Numbered from the stretch's first letter, positions 39,405 through 46,993 are shown. The stretch: 49,426 bases of DNA from Methylobacterium sp. J-090 (GCF_022829345.1 NZ_JAKSXV010000022.1:1-49426), one strand, 5' to 3'. A program made the numbers and translations. Notes: generated by a model from the letters alone, not told the origin.

Positions 39405-41089
39405 TCCGCTGCGCTCCGTCGTTGGGTGATCGCCCGGCGTTCCGTCGCCAATAAGGTCTCGCGACCCTCGTCCTCGCCGAGCAGGACAGCCTCCTCCTCC
39501 TCGGCCACCTCAAGGCCGGCCCGCAATTCGGCGATCTGCCGCTCGATGGCCTGACGCCGTCGGATCACCTCGCGTTTGCGACGCTCGCTCTCCTGGCCAC
39601 GGCGCAGGGCGTCAGCCTCTTCGCGGGCCTCCTGGACCACGCGGGCGGTCCCAGTCAGCACGCCGGCCGGGCCGACATAGGCGTCGACGAGCCTGACGCC
39701 CGCCGCGGACATCTGGAACTCGCGGACCTGGTTCGAGTGGCTCATGCCGCGGGCCTTGATCACGTAGAGTGTGCGCGTGCGTTCGCCGTTGGCCTCGACG
39801 TCGAGAAGCTTGATCCACGCGTCCATCAAGGAGGACAGGCCGAGGTCACCGCGCTCGTCGAAGCCACCGTCCGTGCGAAGGCTCGTGAACACCGCGGTGA
39901 TGCCACGGCTCTTGAGCATGTCGACCATACGCAGCAGCGTCGCCTGCAACTCGGTCGCCGGTCCGCGTAGGGCGGAGATCGGATCGATGACCACAACGCT
40001 GGGATCAAAGCGCTCGATGTCGCGATGCATCCGCGCGAGATGGGTCTCCAGCCCGTACAGGGTGGGGCGGGCGGCCTCGAACCGCAGGAGCCCGCTTTTG
40101 ATGTGACGACTTAGATCGAGGCCGACGGAACTCGCGTTCCGGCAGATCTGTGCGCCGCTCTCCTCGAACACGAACGACATCGCCCGTTCGCCGCGGGCGC
40201 AGGTGGCATCGACGACGTAGGAGCTGATCGTGGTCTTGCCCGTTCCAGCGACGCCCGAAATGAGCACACTGGAACCGCGGAAGAACCCGCCGGGACCCAT
40301 CATCGCGTCGAGTCCCTCGATGCCGGTCGGGACGATGTCGTCCGAGACGCCGTAATCGAGGTCCGCCGAGGTCACGGGCAGGACGCTGATGCCGTCCTCG
40401 TCGATCAGGAACGGGTACTCGTTGGTGCCATGGGCCGACCCGCGGTACTTGACAATGCGCAGGCGCCGGGTGGTGACCTGCTCCTCGACCCGGTTGTCGA
40501 GGAGGATCACGCAGTCGGAAACGTATTCCTCCAGACCCTGCCGGGTTAGCCCGCCGTCGCCGCGCTCGCCAGTGATCACCGTGGTGAGACCGCGATCCTT
40601 GAGCCAGCCGAACAGGCGCCGGAGCTCAGCCCGCAGGATGGCCGCGTCGGATAGGCCAGCAAACAGGGTTTCGATGGTGTCGAGCACGACGCGCTTGGCG
40701 CCGATGGTGTCGACGGCGTAGCCGAGCCTGATGAAGAGGCCCTCCAGGTCGTACTCGCCGGTTTCTTCAATTTCGCTGCGCTCGACCCGGACATGGTCGA
40801 TAGCAAGTTTGCCCTCGGCGACGAGGCCGCCGAGGTCGTAACCGAGCGAGGCGACGTTGGCACCGAGGTCCTCGGCGCGTTCCTCGAAGCTCATGAACAC
40901 GCCGGGCTCGTCGAATTTCGTCGCGCCGTTGACGAGGAAGGTCATCGCGAACAGCGTCTTGCCGCAGCCGGCGGCGCCGCAGACTAGGCTGGGCCGACCG
41001 ACCGGCAGGCCGCCGAAGGTGACGTCATCGAAGCCGGAGATGCCAGTCGGCGCCTTCGCCAGGGCCTTGCCGGTGGATGGTTCAGGCAT
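39401..41089 (-). CDS. kaiC: KaiC-family ATPase/autokinase with C-terminal coiled coil
   Basis: A double RecA-domain protein of 562 residues. CI has Walker A GAAGCGKT (38-45) and catalytic E69-E70. CII has Walker A GVAGTGKT (279-286) and E309-E310. The segment LSSLMDAW places S419-S420 where cyanobacterial KaiC has its S-T phosphorylation pair, so the site is S-S. The last about 80 residues (after [20 protein letters not shown]) form a charged coiled coil instead of the KaiA-binding tail. This is known from KaiA-less proteobacterial KaiBC systems, where it joins two hexamers. No kaiA is on the plasmid. The ATG at 41087-41089 overlaps the upstream gene's stop (TGATG); GTG three bases earlier is possible. 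Confidence 0.96.
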   Translation of the reverse strand: MPEPSTGKALAKAPTGISGFDDVTFGGLPVGRPSLVCGAAGCGKTLFAMTFLVNGATKFDEPGVFMSFEERAEDLGANVASLGYDLGGLVAEGKLAIDHVRVERSEIEETGEYDLEGLFIRLGYAVDTIGAKRVVLDTIETLFAGLSDAAILRAELRRLFGWLKDRGLTTVITGERGDGGLTRQGLEEYVSDCVILLDNRVEEQVTTRRLRIVKYRGSAHGTNEYPFLIDEDGISVLPVTSADLDYGVSDDIVPTGIEGLDAMMGPGGFFRGSSVLISGVAGTGKTTISSYVVDATCARGERAMSFVFEESGAQICRNASSVGLDLSRHIKSGLLRFEAARPTLYGLETHLARMHRDIERFDPSVVVIDPISALRGPATELQATLLRMVDMLKSRGITAVFTSLRTDGGFDERGDLGLSSLMDAWIKLLDVEANGERTRTLYVIKARGMSHSNQVREFQMSAAGVRLVDAYVGPAGVLTGTARVVQEAREEADALRRGQESERRKREVIRRRQAIERQIAELRAGLEVAEEEEAVLLGEDEGRETLLATERRAITQRRSAAE

Positions 41090-41271
41090 CACGCCGTATG
41101 TTCCTTCTTGAGCACCGCGCGCAATTCGGGGCTCTGCCCCGCCATCTCCTCGACGCGGCGTCGCAGGACGGTCTCGATGAAATTGGTCAGCGTGCGGTTA
41201 TCGTGACGCGCGCAGTCCCGTACGTTCGCAAGCAGATCCGCGTCGATGCGGATCGCGAGAGGTTTCTTCAC
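41089..41271 (-). CDS. Small ribbon-helix-helix protein at the head of the kai operon
   Basis: A 60-residue protein from GTG 41269-41271 (MKKPLAIRIDADLLANVRDCARHDNRTLTNFIETVLRRRVEEM). The short strand LAIRID, helix, turn NRTLTNF and second helix fit an Arc/CopG-type ribbon-helix-helix. Its stop shares one base with the kaiC start (TGATG), so the two are translated together. This placement makes it a good candidate for an operon autoregulator or a DNA-binding output of the Kai module; both are inferences from position and fold. Length is typical of isolated RHH regulators. Confidence 0.82.
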   Translation of the reverse strand: MKKPLAIRIDADLLANVRDCARHDNRTLTNFIETVLRRRVEEMAGQSPELRAVLKKEHTA

Positions 41272-41472
41272 GCAGCGTTCTCACGGTACATCATCGCGCA
41301 CGCCTAGGGGCGTGCCCTGCAAAACACAATACACTTTAGCGTCACGTGGGCGGCTGAATTCTCGAGTTACGTCTGTTCGCTTCGTCCCACCACCGCCACC
41401 TTCTGCGTGCCGTCCCTTTGCCGCACGGGCTGCGCCCTGGCACCCTTCGCATACCAATGCCTGCCGAGCCCC

Positions 41473-41898
41473 ATGCCGATCCGCCGCGAGCACCGGTTCT
41501 TCTACCCCATCGACTGGCCCCAATTGTCGGCCGTGATCCGCTTCCGCAGGGCTGGCGGGGCTTGCGAGGGGTGTGGCCGGCCGCACGGTCGGTTCGTCTA
41601 CTGCCTCAAGGATGGCCGCTGGTGGGATGCGGCCTACGGAGCATGGCGAGACCGGCAGGGGCGCTCCGTGGCTGTCTTGCCCCGCCTGGACGAGCTTGAG
41701 GGGCTGCGGCGCACGAAGGTGGTCCTGGCCGCCGCGCACCGTGAACACGACACAGCCAACAACGCCGACGCCAACCTCGTCGCCCTCTGCCAGCGATGTC
41801 ACATCAACCACGACCGGCCCGAGCACAAGCGTAGGCGGTGGCGGACGCTGTTCCGCAGGCGGGCCGATGGCGACCTGTTCGGTGGTTCTGGCCCTTAA
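41473..41898 (+). CDS. HNH-like zinc protein, copy 2
   Basis: A 141-residue paralogue of the protein at 8501-8932, starting MPIRREHRFFYPIDWPQLSAVIRFRRAGGACEGCGRPHG. It has the same CEGCG, AAHREHD and CQRCHINHDRPEH motifs and the same basic tail KRRRWRTLFRR. The protein identity is high over the full length, and the DNA is visibly diverged at third positions, so this is an old duplication or two independent acquisitions. The frame extends upstream, but the paralogue fixes the start at 41473. It has no recombinase neighbour here; it lies divergent from the kai operon. Confidence 0.82.
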   Translation: MPIRREHRFFYPIDWPQLSAVIRFRRAGGACEGCGRPHGRFVYCLKDGRWWDAAYGAWRDRQGRSVAVLPRLDELEGLRRTKVVLAAAHREHDTANNADANLVALCQRCHINHDRPEHKRRRWRTLFRRRADGDLFGGSGP

Positions 41899-42122
41899 CC
41901 GGTGGACCCTACAGAAGAGACGATGGGTGGTGAAGCAGCTCGGCGGTAGACCATTATCGCGACTCAAAGGCGGCGTGATCGGGAGCATTTTGCGCCCATT
42001 AATCCAAAAAATGATGCTTACTGAAACTTAACCAAATAACTGGAGCTGAGCGCTCATACGAAAACAATTTCGTGAGGAAAGTTCTTAATCTAGGGAGAAG
42101 CTACACGGAGCCCGAAGCCCTC
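41899..42122. other. AT-richer interval upstream of the DUF982 gene
   Basis: This 224-base stretch drops in GC around 41990-42075 (for example CCAAATAACTGGAGC and GAAAACAATTTCGTG) and probably holds the promoter for the DUF982 gene. A GTG at 42072 in that gene's frame is an alternative start with GAAAACAATTTCGTG ahead of it. Confidence 0.35.
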
Positions 42123-42479
42123 ATGCCGGCTTTCTTTTCTGACCCAGTATTTGTTTGGCTCGATCCAGCACGACCCGATTTTGGATTCAGGCTGATAAGA
42201 AACGTGCCCGAGGGACTAGCGGCTCTACATAGACATAAACTCAATGACGCGCTTCGAAATGAGAATGCGCATCTTTGGCATTCTGCTGCTAATGCCCTTA
42301 GGCGAGCTGACGCCAATCAAACCTCAGAAAATATTCATGACGCTTTCGAGGCATTGCTGCGATTGACCAAGAAGGTTGCGCCGGTCCCTTCGAGCATTCG
42401 ATTGACGACATCTCCGCGTGGGCTTCGCGAGCATGTGCAGGCTTTTTTTGATTTCTCGGGAGCTGCTATTACTTCGTAA
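42123..42479 (+). CDS. DUF982-family protein
   Basis: A 118-residue protein starting MPAFFSDPVFVWLDPARPDFGFRLIRNVPEGLAALHRHK. The beginning F-x-x-P-V-x-V, the helix around EGLAALHRH, the LWHSAANALRRAD segment and the helix IHDAFEALLRLTKKVA follow the DUF982 order, a small domain abundant in Rhizobiales and Methylobacterium and of unknown function. A 30-residue C-terminal extension (PVPSSIRLTTSPRGLREHVQAFFDFSGAAITS) is additional. Base composition is lower in GC than average for the plasmid. The GTG at 42072 would add 17 residues. Confidence 0.72.
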   Translation: MPAFFSDPVFVWLDPARPDFGFRLIRNVPEGLAALHRHKLNDALRNENAHLWHSAANALRRADANQTSENIHDAFEALLRLTKKVAPVPSSIRLTTSPRGLREHVQAFFDFSGAAITS

Positions 42480-42818
42480 CCAATTTTGGTTCCGGTCCAA
42501 CAAGACAAGCGTCCCACCCCGACAGCCACAATCGGATTGGGCAGCGGGGTCATTACGCGGGCGCCGTCGGCAACTCGGTCACTCGGGTCGTGTAGCGGGG
42601 CGAGCGTATCTCGAACTTTGTCGATCACGTCCGCTTTGGGGCGAGCTCGGCGCGGGCCGCCACGACTATTCCATACCCGGGCCGGCCTTTGCAGGCGTTC
42701 AGCGCCGTCACACCTGTCTGTCTCCCCGCGAATGGAGAAATCGGGCAAAGGTTCTAGCGTCCTGTATCGAAAGATGTAGAGTTTGAAACGCGAAAGTCAT
42801 CAAACGTCGCAGGTTGTT
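42480..42818. other. Gap with no supported gene
   Basis: About 339 bases. Overlapping frames are open on both strands (for example 42486-42779 on the plus strand), but none has a ribosome binding site, family features or a coupled neighbour. I see no notable repeat or hairpin. Confidence 0.4.
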
Positions 42819-42989
42819 ATGCGTGCCAGTGCTCGTGTAGGGTTGGTTCTGGTTGCGAGTTCGTATGCGGCCGCATGCGTCATCGGCCGTATCATCATGC
42901 TTGAAGGGCAGGGGCCCACCGTAAGCGATTGCTTGGCCGCGAATGTGTGTGCCTCCGTGGTCCTACTTGTCGTGACATGCCGAACGTGA
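42819..42989 (+). CDS. Small two-helix membrane protein
   Basis: The ATG at 42819 gives 56 residues: MRASARVGLVLVASSYAAACVIGRIIM, then a polar loop LEGQGPTVSDC and a second hydrophobic segment LAANVCASVVLLVVTCRT. Two membrane helices in so short a protein suggest a small inner-membrane peptide. AGG lies a few bases upstream. It overlaps the start of the next small frame. Real but low-confidence; no family. Confidence 0.4.
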   Translation: MRASARVGLVLVASSYAAACVIGRIIMLEGQGPTVSDCLAANVCASVVLLVVTCRT

Positions 42990-43123
42990 AGATCGAACGA
43001 TCGATTACACACCTCGTCGATCGTATGAGCAGCTTCGCGCTCAGGCTCGACCTGGAGGAAGCAGCGCTACGTACGGTCATTGAAGGCCGTTCTGGCAGTG
43101 ACACCCGGTGGGCTCATGGTTGA
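42977..43123 (+). CDS. Possible 48-aa protein
   Basis: The frame from ATG 42977 encodes MPNVKIERSITHLVDRMSSF, then ALRLDLEEAALRTVIEGRSG, an amphipathic helical pattern. It overlaps the end of the small membrane protein gene by 13 bases. The composition is protein-like, but no other evidence supports it. Confidence 0.3.
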   Translation: MPNVKIERSITHLVDRMSSFALRLDLEEAALRTVIEGRSGSDTRWAHG

Positions 43124-43445
43124 CCAAGTTCCCGCTATCCGGCGGCGGTTGATGCGGGCCGCTGGGGCGGCCGGGTAGGCGTTGCGGTCCAGCCACGAAA
43201 AAGGGCCTTCCACAGCCAATCGCCGTGCGGCGTGCATCGCAGGTGGACGGAGAAAACACCGAGGTCCCATGGTGAACGTCCTTCAACGAAAAAGCCGCCA
43301 CCGATTCGCATCGGCAACGGCTTTCTTCGGTGTAGGCCGGTCAGGGACCGGACCCGTTCTGCACAGGCAATCAACACCATGGTCGTACGGATGAGTCCAG
43401 ACCCTGACCGGCGTTTTCAACACGCAGTCAGGACCAGTCGCAGCC
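43124..43445. other. Gap before the KilA-N gene
   Basis: About 322 bases. It contains the hairpin at 43291-43324. Frames on the minus strand (for example 43135-43380) give protein-like stretches (DLGVFSVHLRCTPHGDWL) but no clear start, so a decayed gene is possible. Confidence 0.35.
43291..43324. terminator. Hairpin AAAGCCG...CGGCTTT before the KilA-N gene
   Basis: AAAGCCG (43291-43297) pairs with CGGCTTT (43318-43324), with an inner pair CCGAT/ATCGG. A-rich flank on the left and TTCTTC on the right make it terminator-like in both directions. Confidence 0.5.
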
Positions 43446-44270
43446 TTGCAACAGCATCTGGATCTCATCCCCCATCAGGTAGGTGGCGCCCTTGTGTGCC
43501 AGCGCCCGAGTGATGGCTACATCAACGCAACAGCCATGTGCCGCGCGCACGGCAAGCTCTATGCGGACTACGCGCGCCTCGGCACGACGATCGCCTTCCT
43601 TCAAGCGCTTTCGACCGATATGGGAATTCCCATAACGGAACTCGTTCAATCACTTAGGGGCGGCGAGCCGGACCTGCAGGGCACATGGGTCCATCCTGAT
43701 GTTGCGGTGAACCTCGGACAGTGGTGCTCGCCAGAGTTCGCCGTGAAGGTCGCACGCTGGGTGCGAGAGTGGTCCAGAGCCCGGGCCGCATCTCAGCCGG
43801 CGGTCCCCTATCATCTCCGTCGCTACGCCACGAACCATCCGAACGTCCCGGCGGCGCACTTCTCCATCCTCGTCGAGATGACCCAACTGCTGATCGCCCC
43901 GATGGAGTTGATGGGCTACACGCTGCCCGAGAAGATGCTGCCTGATATCTCGCAAGGTCAGTTCTTCTGCCGCTGGCTGCGCGAAGAATGGGGCATCGAC
44001 ACCGATTCGTTGCCGACCTACCGGCACGATTTTGAGGATGGGCGGATCGTCTACCCTAAGTGCTACCCCGACGAGATGCTGGCAGCGTTCCGCAAGCACT
44101 TCTGGACGGTTTGGCTTCCTGAGAAGTCCGAGGCCTACTTCCTGGGCAAGGATGCCAAGGCGCTCGAATACCTGCCCCGTCTCCTTGCGCGAGCCACGGC
44201 GGCCGGCATCCCAGCACCGTTCAAGAAGCTCCCGCCGCGGCCGATCCCGAAGCACCTACGGCGGGCTTGA
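43446..44270 (+). CDS. KilA-N domain protein
   Basis: A 274-residue protein with an N-terminal KilA-N (APSES-type DNA-binding) domain: RPSDGYINATAMCRAHGKLYADYARLGTTIAFLQAL, then GTWVHPDVAVNLGQWCSPEFAVKVARWVREW. These are the hallmark G-Y-I-N-A-T, G-T-W-V-H-P and L-x-Q-W-x-S-P-x-F segments. The C-terminal 150 residues (YATNHPNVPAAHFSILVEMTQLL through RWLREEWGIDTDSLPTYRHDFEDGRIV) have the look of a second conserved domain of unknown role. KilA-N proteins are typical phage and large-virus regulators. I find no ATG in frame; TTG at 43446 is the likely start. Confidence 0.85.
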   Translation: MQQHLDLIPHQVGGALVCQRPSDGYINATAMCRAHGKLYADYARLGTTIAFLQALSTDMGIPITELVQSLRGGEPDLQGTWVHPDVAVNLGQWCSPEFAVKVARWVREWSRARAASQPAVPYHLRRYATNHPNVPAAHFSILVEMTQLLIAPMELMGYTLPEKMLPDISQGQFFCRWLREEWGIDTDSLPTYRHDFEDGRIVYPKCYPDEMLAAFRKHFWTVWLPEKSEAYFLGKDAKALEYLPRLLARATAAGIPAPFKKLPPRPIPKHLRRA

Positions 44271-44394
44271 TCAGCAGCGCCAAAACTAAAGCCCGGCGTG
44301 CGATGATGGCAGCCGGTCGGGTGTTGGGAGCGGGTAATTTTAGGTAAGGCCAGGCTTATGCGCAAAGCATCAGCCTCAACAGAACTTTGGAAGA

Positions 44395-44958
44395 ATGAAT
44401 TTATCCCACAAAGTAGTATCTGAAGTCAGTAATGAGGTTGATGATACCACTCGTTCAGAGGTCGATGAGTTTTTCCTTCTGAGAGGTAGAATACTAAGCA
44501 GTTATTCTCAGTTGGAGTTTCTTGCAGCTCATCTTATGCAAAGTATTCATTCAAAGTTTGCAGATAAATATGGGTCGAGTCACCAAGTCGCCTACACATT
44601 GGATCGAAGAATTTCGCAATTGAGGTCGGCCGCTGATATCTTTCCTCAACTAACTCCCTATCAAGCCGAGCTTCTATCTTATCTCGACAGGATGCTCTCG
44701 TTCTCTGACGTTCGTCACTTCATGGCGCACGGCTATGTCGAGGTCGATAAGTATATTGATGGGTACAAGTTTAGACTCATATTGTACCAATTTCCAAAAG
44801 CGGAAAAACCTTACATATCCACGAAAGAGTTCACGCTGGAAAACTTACAATCTCTTAGTAGCTATCTAAATATTTATACCCAGACGACAATAAAATTTGT
44901 GAGACGAATTTACCTTGAGCTAGAACTGCAGAGCCGAAACGAGGATGGCATGCCTTAA
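44395..44958 (+). CDS. HEPN-like protein, low GC, isolated
   Basis: A 187-residue all-helical protein. A long helix LRGRILSSYSQLEFLAAHLMQSIHSKF and a segment LDRRISQLRSAADIF precede SFSDVRHFMAHGYVEV. The RHFMAH stretch fits the Rx4-6H active-site motif of HEPN ribonucleases, and the surrounding D-V-R-x-x-x-A-H-G is typical for that fold. The gene is far lower in GC than the plasmid average, and AT-rich codons dominate, so it was probably acquired recently. No minimal nucleotidyltransferase antitoxin or other toxin-antitoxin partner is adjacent. RNase activity is an inference from one motif. A hairpin of the 44.9-46.3 kb family follows directly. Confidence 0.6.
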   Translation: MNLSHKVVSEVSNEVDDTTRSEVDEFFLLRGRILSSYSQLEFLAAHLMQSIHSKFADKYGSSHQVAYTLDRRISQLRSAADIFPQLTPYQAELLSYLDRMLSFSDVRHFMAHGYVEVDKYIDGYKFRLILYQFPKAEKPYISTKEFTLENLQSLSSYLNIYTQTTIKFVRRIYLELELQSRNEDGMP

Positions 44959-44960
44959 TC

Positions 44961-45001
44961 AAAAAACCCGCCTCGGATTGCTCCGGGCGGGTGAAGGTGG
45001 T
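44961..45001. repeat. Hairpin repeat family, copy 1
   Basis: AAAAAACCCGCC...CCGGGCGGGTGAAGGTGG: stem ACCCGCC/GGGCGGGT around a 12-base loop, followed by GAAGGTGGTGT. It lies three bases after the HEPN-like gene. On the minus strand the A-run becomes a T-run, so it can terminate minus-strand transcripts. Copies 2-4 are at 45421, 45851 and 46275. Confidence 0.75.
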
Positions 45002-45107
45002 GTCTTGGGAGAGACATGAAGCGCAGATAGGGGAGCACCCCGTCGCTTAGGACTTATCTATTCTATTTGTACCAATGAGATATCATCATATGACGGATTG
45101 GATTTAT

Positions 45108-45260
45108 TTATAGCCAGATTAAGCATCTGGCCCACAATACCGCAAACGGGGCAAGGGCAAGTAAGGCAACTTCTAAAATTGGCCAATCAATATCTACTGG
45201 GTGAATTCTTGCCCCCGGAACAGTAAACTTAACTTTTCCGACTGGCTTTTGGAATGCCAT
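45108..45260 (-). CDS. Small membrane protein, 50 aa
   Basis: On the minus strand, ATG at 45258-45260 opens MAFQKPVGKVKFTVPGARIH, then PVDIDWPILEVALLALAPFAVLWARCLIWL, ending at TAA 45108-45110. The C-terminal 25 residues form one strong membrane helix. Base composition is low in GC. No strong ribosome binding site is visible. Its place between two hairpin repeats, near hairpin copy 1 as possible terminator (44961-45001), supports it as a small transcription unit. Confidence 0.45.
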   Translation of the reverse strand: MAFQKPVGKVKFTVPGARIHPVDIDWPILEVALLALAPFAVLWARCLIWL

Positions 45261-45585
45261 GAGATTGCGCCGATTCAAAAATAGGAAATCTCACCGTTCA
45301 GTGATTCATGATATGTCGCATGAATTGACGGGACCACCATTATCATATGATGCATTCCCGAAATTACGTCTGTAAGCCGGCAGAGGACTACCAAAGCTGA
45401 AATATGCCTATAAGACATTAGAAACCCGCCGGGCCGGAGCCGGGCGGGTGAAGGCGGTTTAAGGATGAGGACGCCCGTAATTAGGCGCAACGCTCTTCCA
45501 GAGGTGTCAGCCACATGGGTAAGCCCCCCATTCTCGACGCTCACGCGCTCTGCTGCATGAGCACGCCGCAATCGGAGCGGGAAGC
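45261..45585. other. Gap with hairpin copy 2
   Basis: About 325 bases of below-average GC containing the hairpin at 45421-45458. A long minus-strand frame (45275-45571) runs across the hairpin and is not a convincing gene. The 73-aa gene's ribosome binding site lies at its right edge. Confidence 0.45.
45421..45458. repeat. Hairpin repeat family, copy 2
   Basis: GAAACCCGCC...GCCGGGCGGGTGAAGGCGGTTT: the same ACCCGCC/GGGCGGGT stem and the same GTGAAGG-C/T-GGT downstream segment as copies 1 and 4. No gene ends immediately before it on the plus strand. Confidence 0.75.
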
Positions 45586-45807
45586 GTGATCAGACAGTCG
45601 GAACTTGAGGCCCACGCGAGGGCAAAGCAGCTCTTTGAGGGCGAGAATCCTGGTCGTGTATGGCGTACCGTCCCCGGCGCTTTGAACTACGCCCGGGTGC
45701 CTCCCCCGGTCGCCAGCCTAATGGAGCGCCAAGCCTACCTATTGCGTGCCCGGGGCGAGATGCGAGCAGAGGGACAGTTGCTCAATCCCGGGCAATCTGA
45801 GGAATGA
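45586..45807 (+). CDS. Unknown 73-aa protein
   Basis: A GTG at 45586 with GGAG about 8 bases upstream starts MIRQSELEAHARAKQLFEGENPGRVWRTVPGALNYARVPPPVASLMERQAYLLRARGEMRAEG. It is basic and helical, with no membrane segment. It stands alone between hairpin copies 2 and 3. No family is recognised. Confidence 0.6.
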   Translation: MIRQSELEAHARAKQLFEGENPGRVWRTVPGALNYARVPPPVASLMERQAYLLRARGEMRAEGQLLNPGQSEE

Positions 45808-45850
45808 CCAAGCGCTGATGTAGTAGTCAAGATCATTATGATACGTAGTA

Positions 45851-45881
45851 GAAATCCCGCCGCGGCAGGGCCGGGCGGGTT
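45851..45881. repeat. Hairpin repeat family, copy 3
   Basis: GAAATCCCGCCGCGGCAGGGCCGGGCGGGTTTAA: stem ATCCCGCC/GGGCGGGT with one mismatch. The plus-strand downstream segment GAAGGTGGT of the other copies is missing here. It lies 26 bases past the end of the minus-strand secreted protein gene and is its probable terminator. Confidence 0.7.
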
Positions 45882-45906
45882 TAAGCTGTTCAACAGGTGT
45901 GGGCTA

Positions 45907-46179
45907 CTAGCGACCGCCGCCGTTGGCACTACCATTCGGGATCGCCTGCTCAGGACGGGAGGCATTGCCGCCAGCAGCCGAGTCGGTCGTCACGGTGTCG
46001 GCGCCAGTCGCCCCGCGAGAGACCACGATGTTTTCCTCGTTGCCGGTGGTGTTGGCTTCGTTCTGGACAATGACGCCCGGCTGACGCGGGGGGCCGACCT
46101 GGGCGAACGCGGGTACGGCGATCAGCATGGCGACGCCGGCAAGAATAGAGATTTTCACGGAATGCTTTCGATTGGCCAC
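45907..46179 (-). CDS. Small secreted protein, 90 aa
   Basis: Begins MANRKHSVKISILAGVAMLIAVPAFAQVGPP, a clear signal peptide with basic N-region, hydrophobic core and AFA-Q cleavage site at about residue 26. The mature part (about 64 residues) is polar and rich in glycine, asparagine, threonine and serine (NEANTTGNEENIVVSRGATGADTVTTDSAAGG), with no cysteine. It is likely periplasmic or exported and largely disordered. It resembles in style the secreted protein at 48077-48376. Function unknown. Hairpin copy 3 follows it. Confidence 0.75.
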   Translation of the reverse strand: MANRKHSVKISILAGVAMLIAVPAFAQVGPPRQPGVIVQNEANTTGNEENIVVSRGATGADTVTTDSAAGGNASRPEQAIPNGSANGGGR

Positions 46180-46274
46180 ATGACGGATGCGTCATCGGCC
46201 GTTGGGGGTAGGTAAAGTCGTGTTGGTGGAAACAGTTTCGTGAAGCCTTTGTCGCATCAAGGGTAGGTGCACAT

Positions 46275-46316
46275 GGAAAAACCCGCCACGGCGTGAGCCG
46301 GGCGGGTGAAGGTGGT
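46275..46316. repeat. Hairpin repeat family, copy 4
   Basis: GGAAAAACCCGCCACGG...GAGCCGGGCGGGTGAAGGTGGTTCGT: the same stem and the same downstream GTGAAGGTGGT as copies 1 and 2. It lies about 50 bases past the end of the small minus-strand operon 46869-46365 and, with its A-run on the plus strand, reads as a T-tailed terminator for that operon. Confidence 0.75.
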
Positions 46317-46364
46317 TCGTGGAGTTCCCACCGATGAACGGCTGACCGGTGCCACGGTTCCGAC

Positions 46365-46463
46365 CTACCGCTTGGCCATGCCTCCGATGATCAGCCCGAC
46401 GAGCCTCGCCACCAGCGCGTAGACGGCGCCCAGATCCTGAGGCTCCACGGGCGGACAGGTCAC
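46365..46463 (-). CDS. 32-aa peptide, third gene of a small overlap operon
   Basis: A GTG at 46461-46463 overlapping the previous stop (GTGA) opens MTCPPVEPQDLGAVYALVARLVGLIIGGMAKR, one short hydrophobic helix. The overlap and the hairpin that follows support translation. It is too short to classify; a small membrane peptide is the best description. Confidence 0.45.
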   Translation of the reverse strand: MTCPPVEPQDLGAVYALVARLVGLIIGGMAKR

Positions 46464-46621
46464 GGCGCCGCTTTCGGCAGGATCTCGAACTCTAAGGGCT
46501 GGAGCATGGAGATGATCGACCAGCCTACCCTTCCCTGAAAACGCGCGCAGGCCTGCCGACGGACATATTGGGTATCGCGAGCGCGGTTTTCGGTCGCCTT
46601 TAGATCTGGCCGGGCTGGCAT
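46460..46621 (-). CDS. 53-aa basic protein, second gene of a small overlap operon
   Basis: The ATG at 46619-46621, inside the end of the preceding gene (22-base overlap), gives MPARPDLKATENRARDTQYVRRQACARFQGRVGWSIISMLQPLEFEILPKAAP. It is basic in its first half and has no membrane segment. The overlaps on both sides are typical of phage lysis or small plasmid modules, but no lysis protein is recognised. Confidence 0.5.
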   Translation of the reverse strand: MPARPDLKATENRARDTQYVRRQACARFQGRVGWSIISMLQPLEFEILPKAAP

Positions 46622-46869
46622 CCATACGGCGGTACGGCCTTGGGAAACCGCTCTTTGATCCGCCCGCACCCCCAGGCTCGCAGCGACTCAGGCAAGCGCC
46701 GGTTCACCTCGATCCCCACCTCATCATAGGGCGAGGCTCCAGCTGTTACGTAGCTGTACCAACGCCAGCCCATCGTACCGACGCCGGCCAGCAGAATGCC
46801 GAAGCCTACCGTGGCAGCTAAGGCTACTCGCGACGGCGCCTGTTGTGCAGCGTTGGCCATCCCTGACAT
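46600..46869 (-). CDS. 89-aa membrane-anchored protein, first gene of a small overlap operon
   Basis: Begins MSGMANAAQQAPSRVALAATVGFGILLAGVGTMGWRWYSYV: one N-terminal membrane helix at about residues 14-36. A soluble part follows (EVGIEVNRRLPESLRAWGCGRIKERFPKAVPPYGCQPGQI) with two cysteines that could pair in the periplasm. The C-x-x-x-R-I-K-x-R-F-x-x-x-x-P-P-Y-G-C-x-P pattern recurs in my memory of small Methylobacterium proteins, function unknown. It is translated ahead of two overlapping short genes. Confidence 0.65.
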   Translation of the reverse strand: MSGMANAAQQAPSRVALAATVGFGILLAGVGTMGWRWYSYVTAGASPYDEVGIEVNRRLPESLRAWGCGRIKERFPKAVPPYGCQPGQI

Positions 46870-46993
46870 CTCCCTACCGTTGACTTAAACGTGCTCCCCG
46901 GCCGACATGCCATGTCCGGCCCCGCTCGCTCGTGCGAGTCGTGAGCCGGCATCAGGAGAGATCACCGCCGCGAGATAGACCCTGAAACGACTA

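Noticed and set aside
42335..42779. Overlapping frames on both strands near 42.5 kb
   Set aside because: No ribosome binding site, no motif, and they contradict each other in direction.
45275..45571. A 98-codon minus frame
   Set aside because: It runs across hairpin repeat copy 2 and has no family features.
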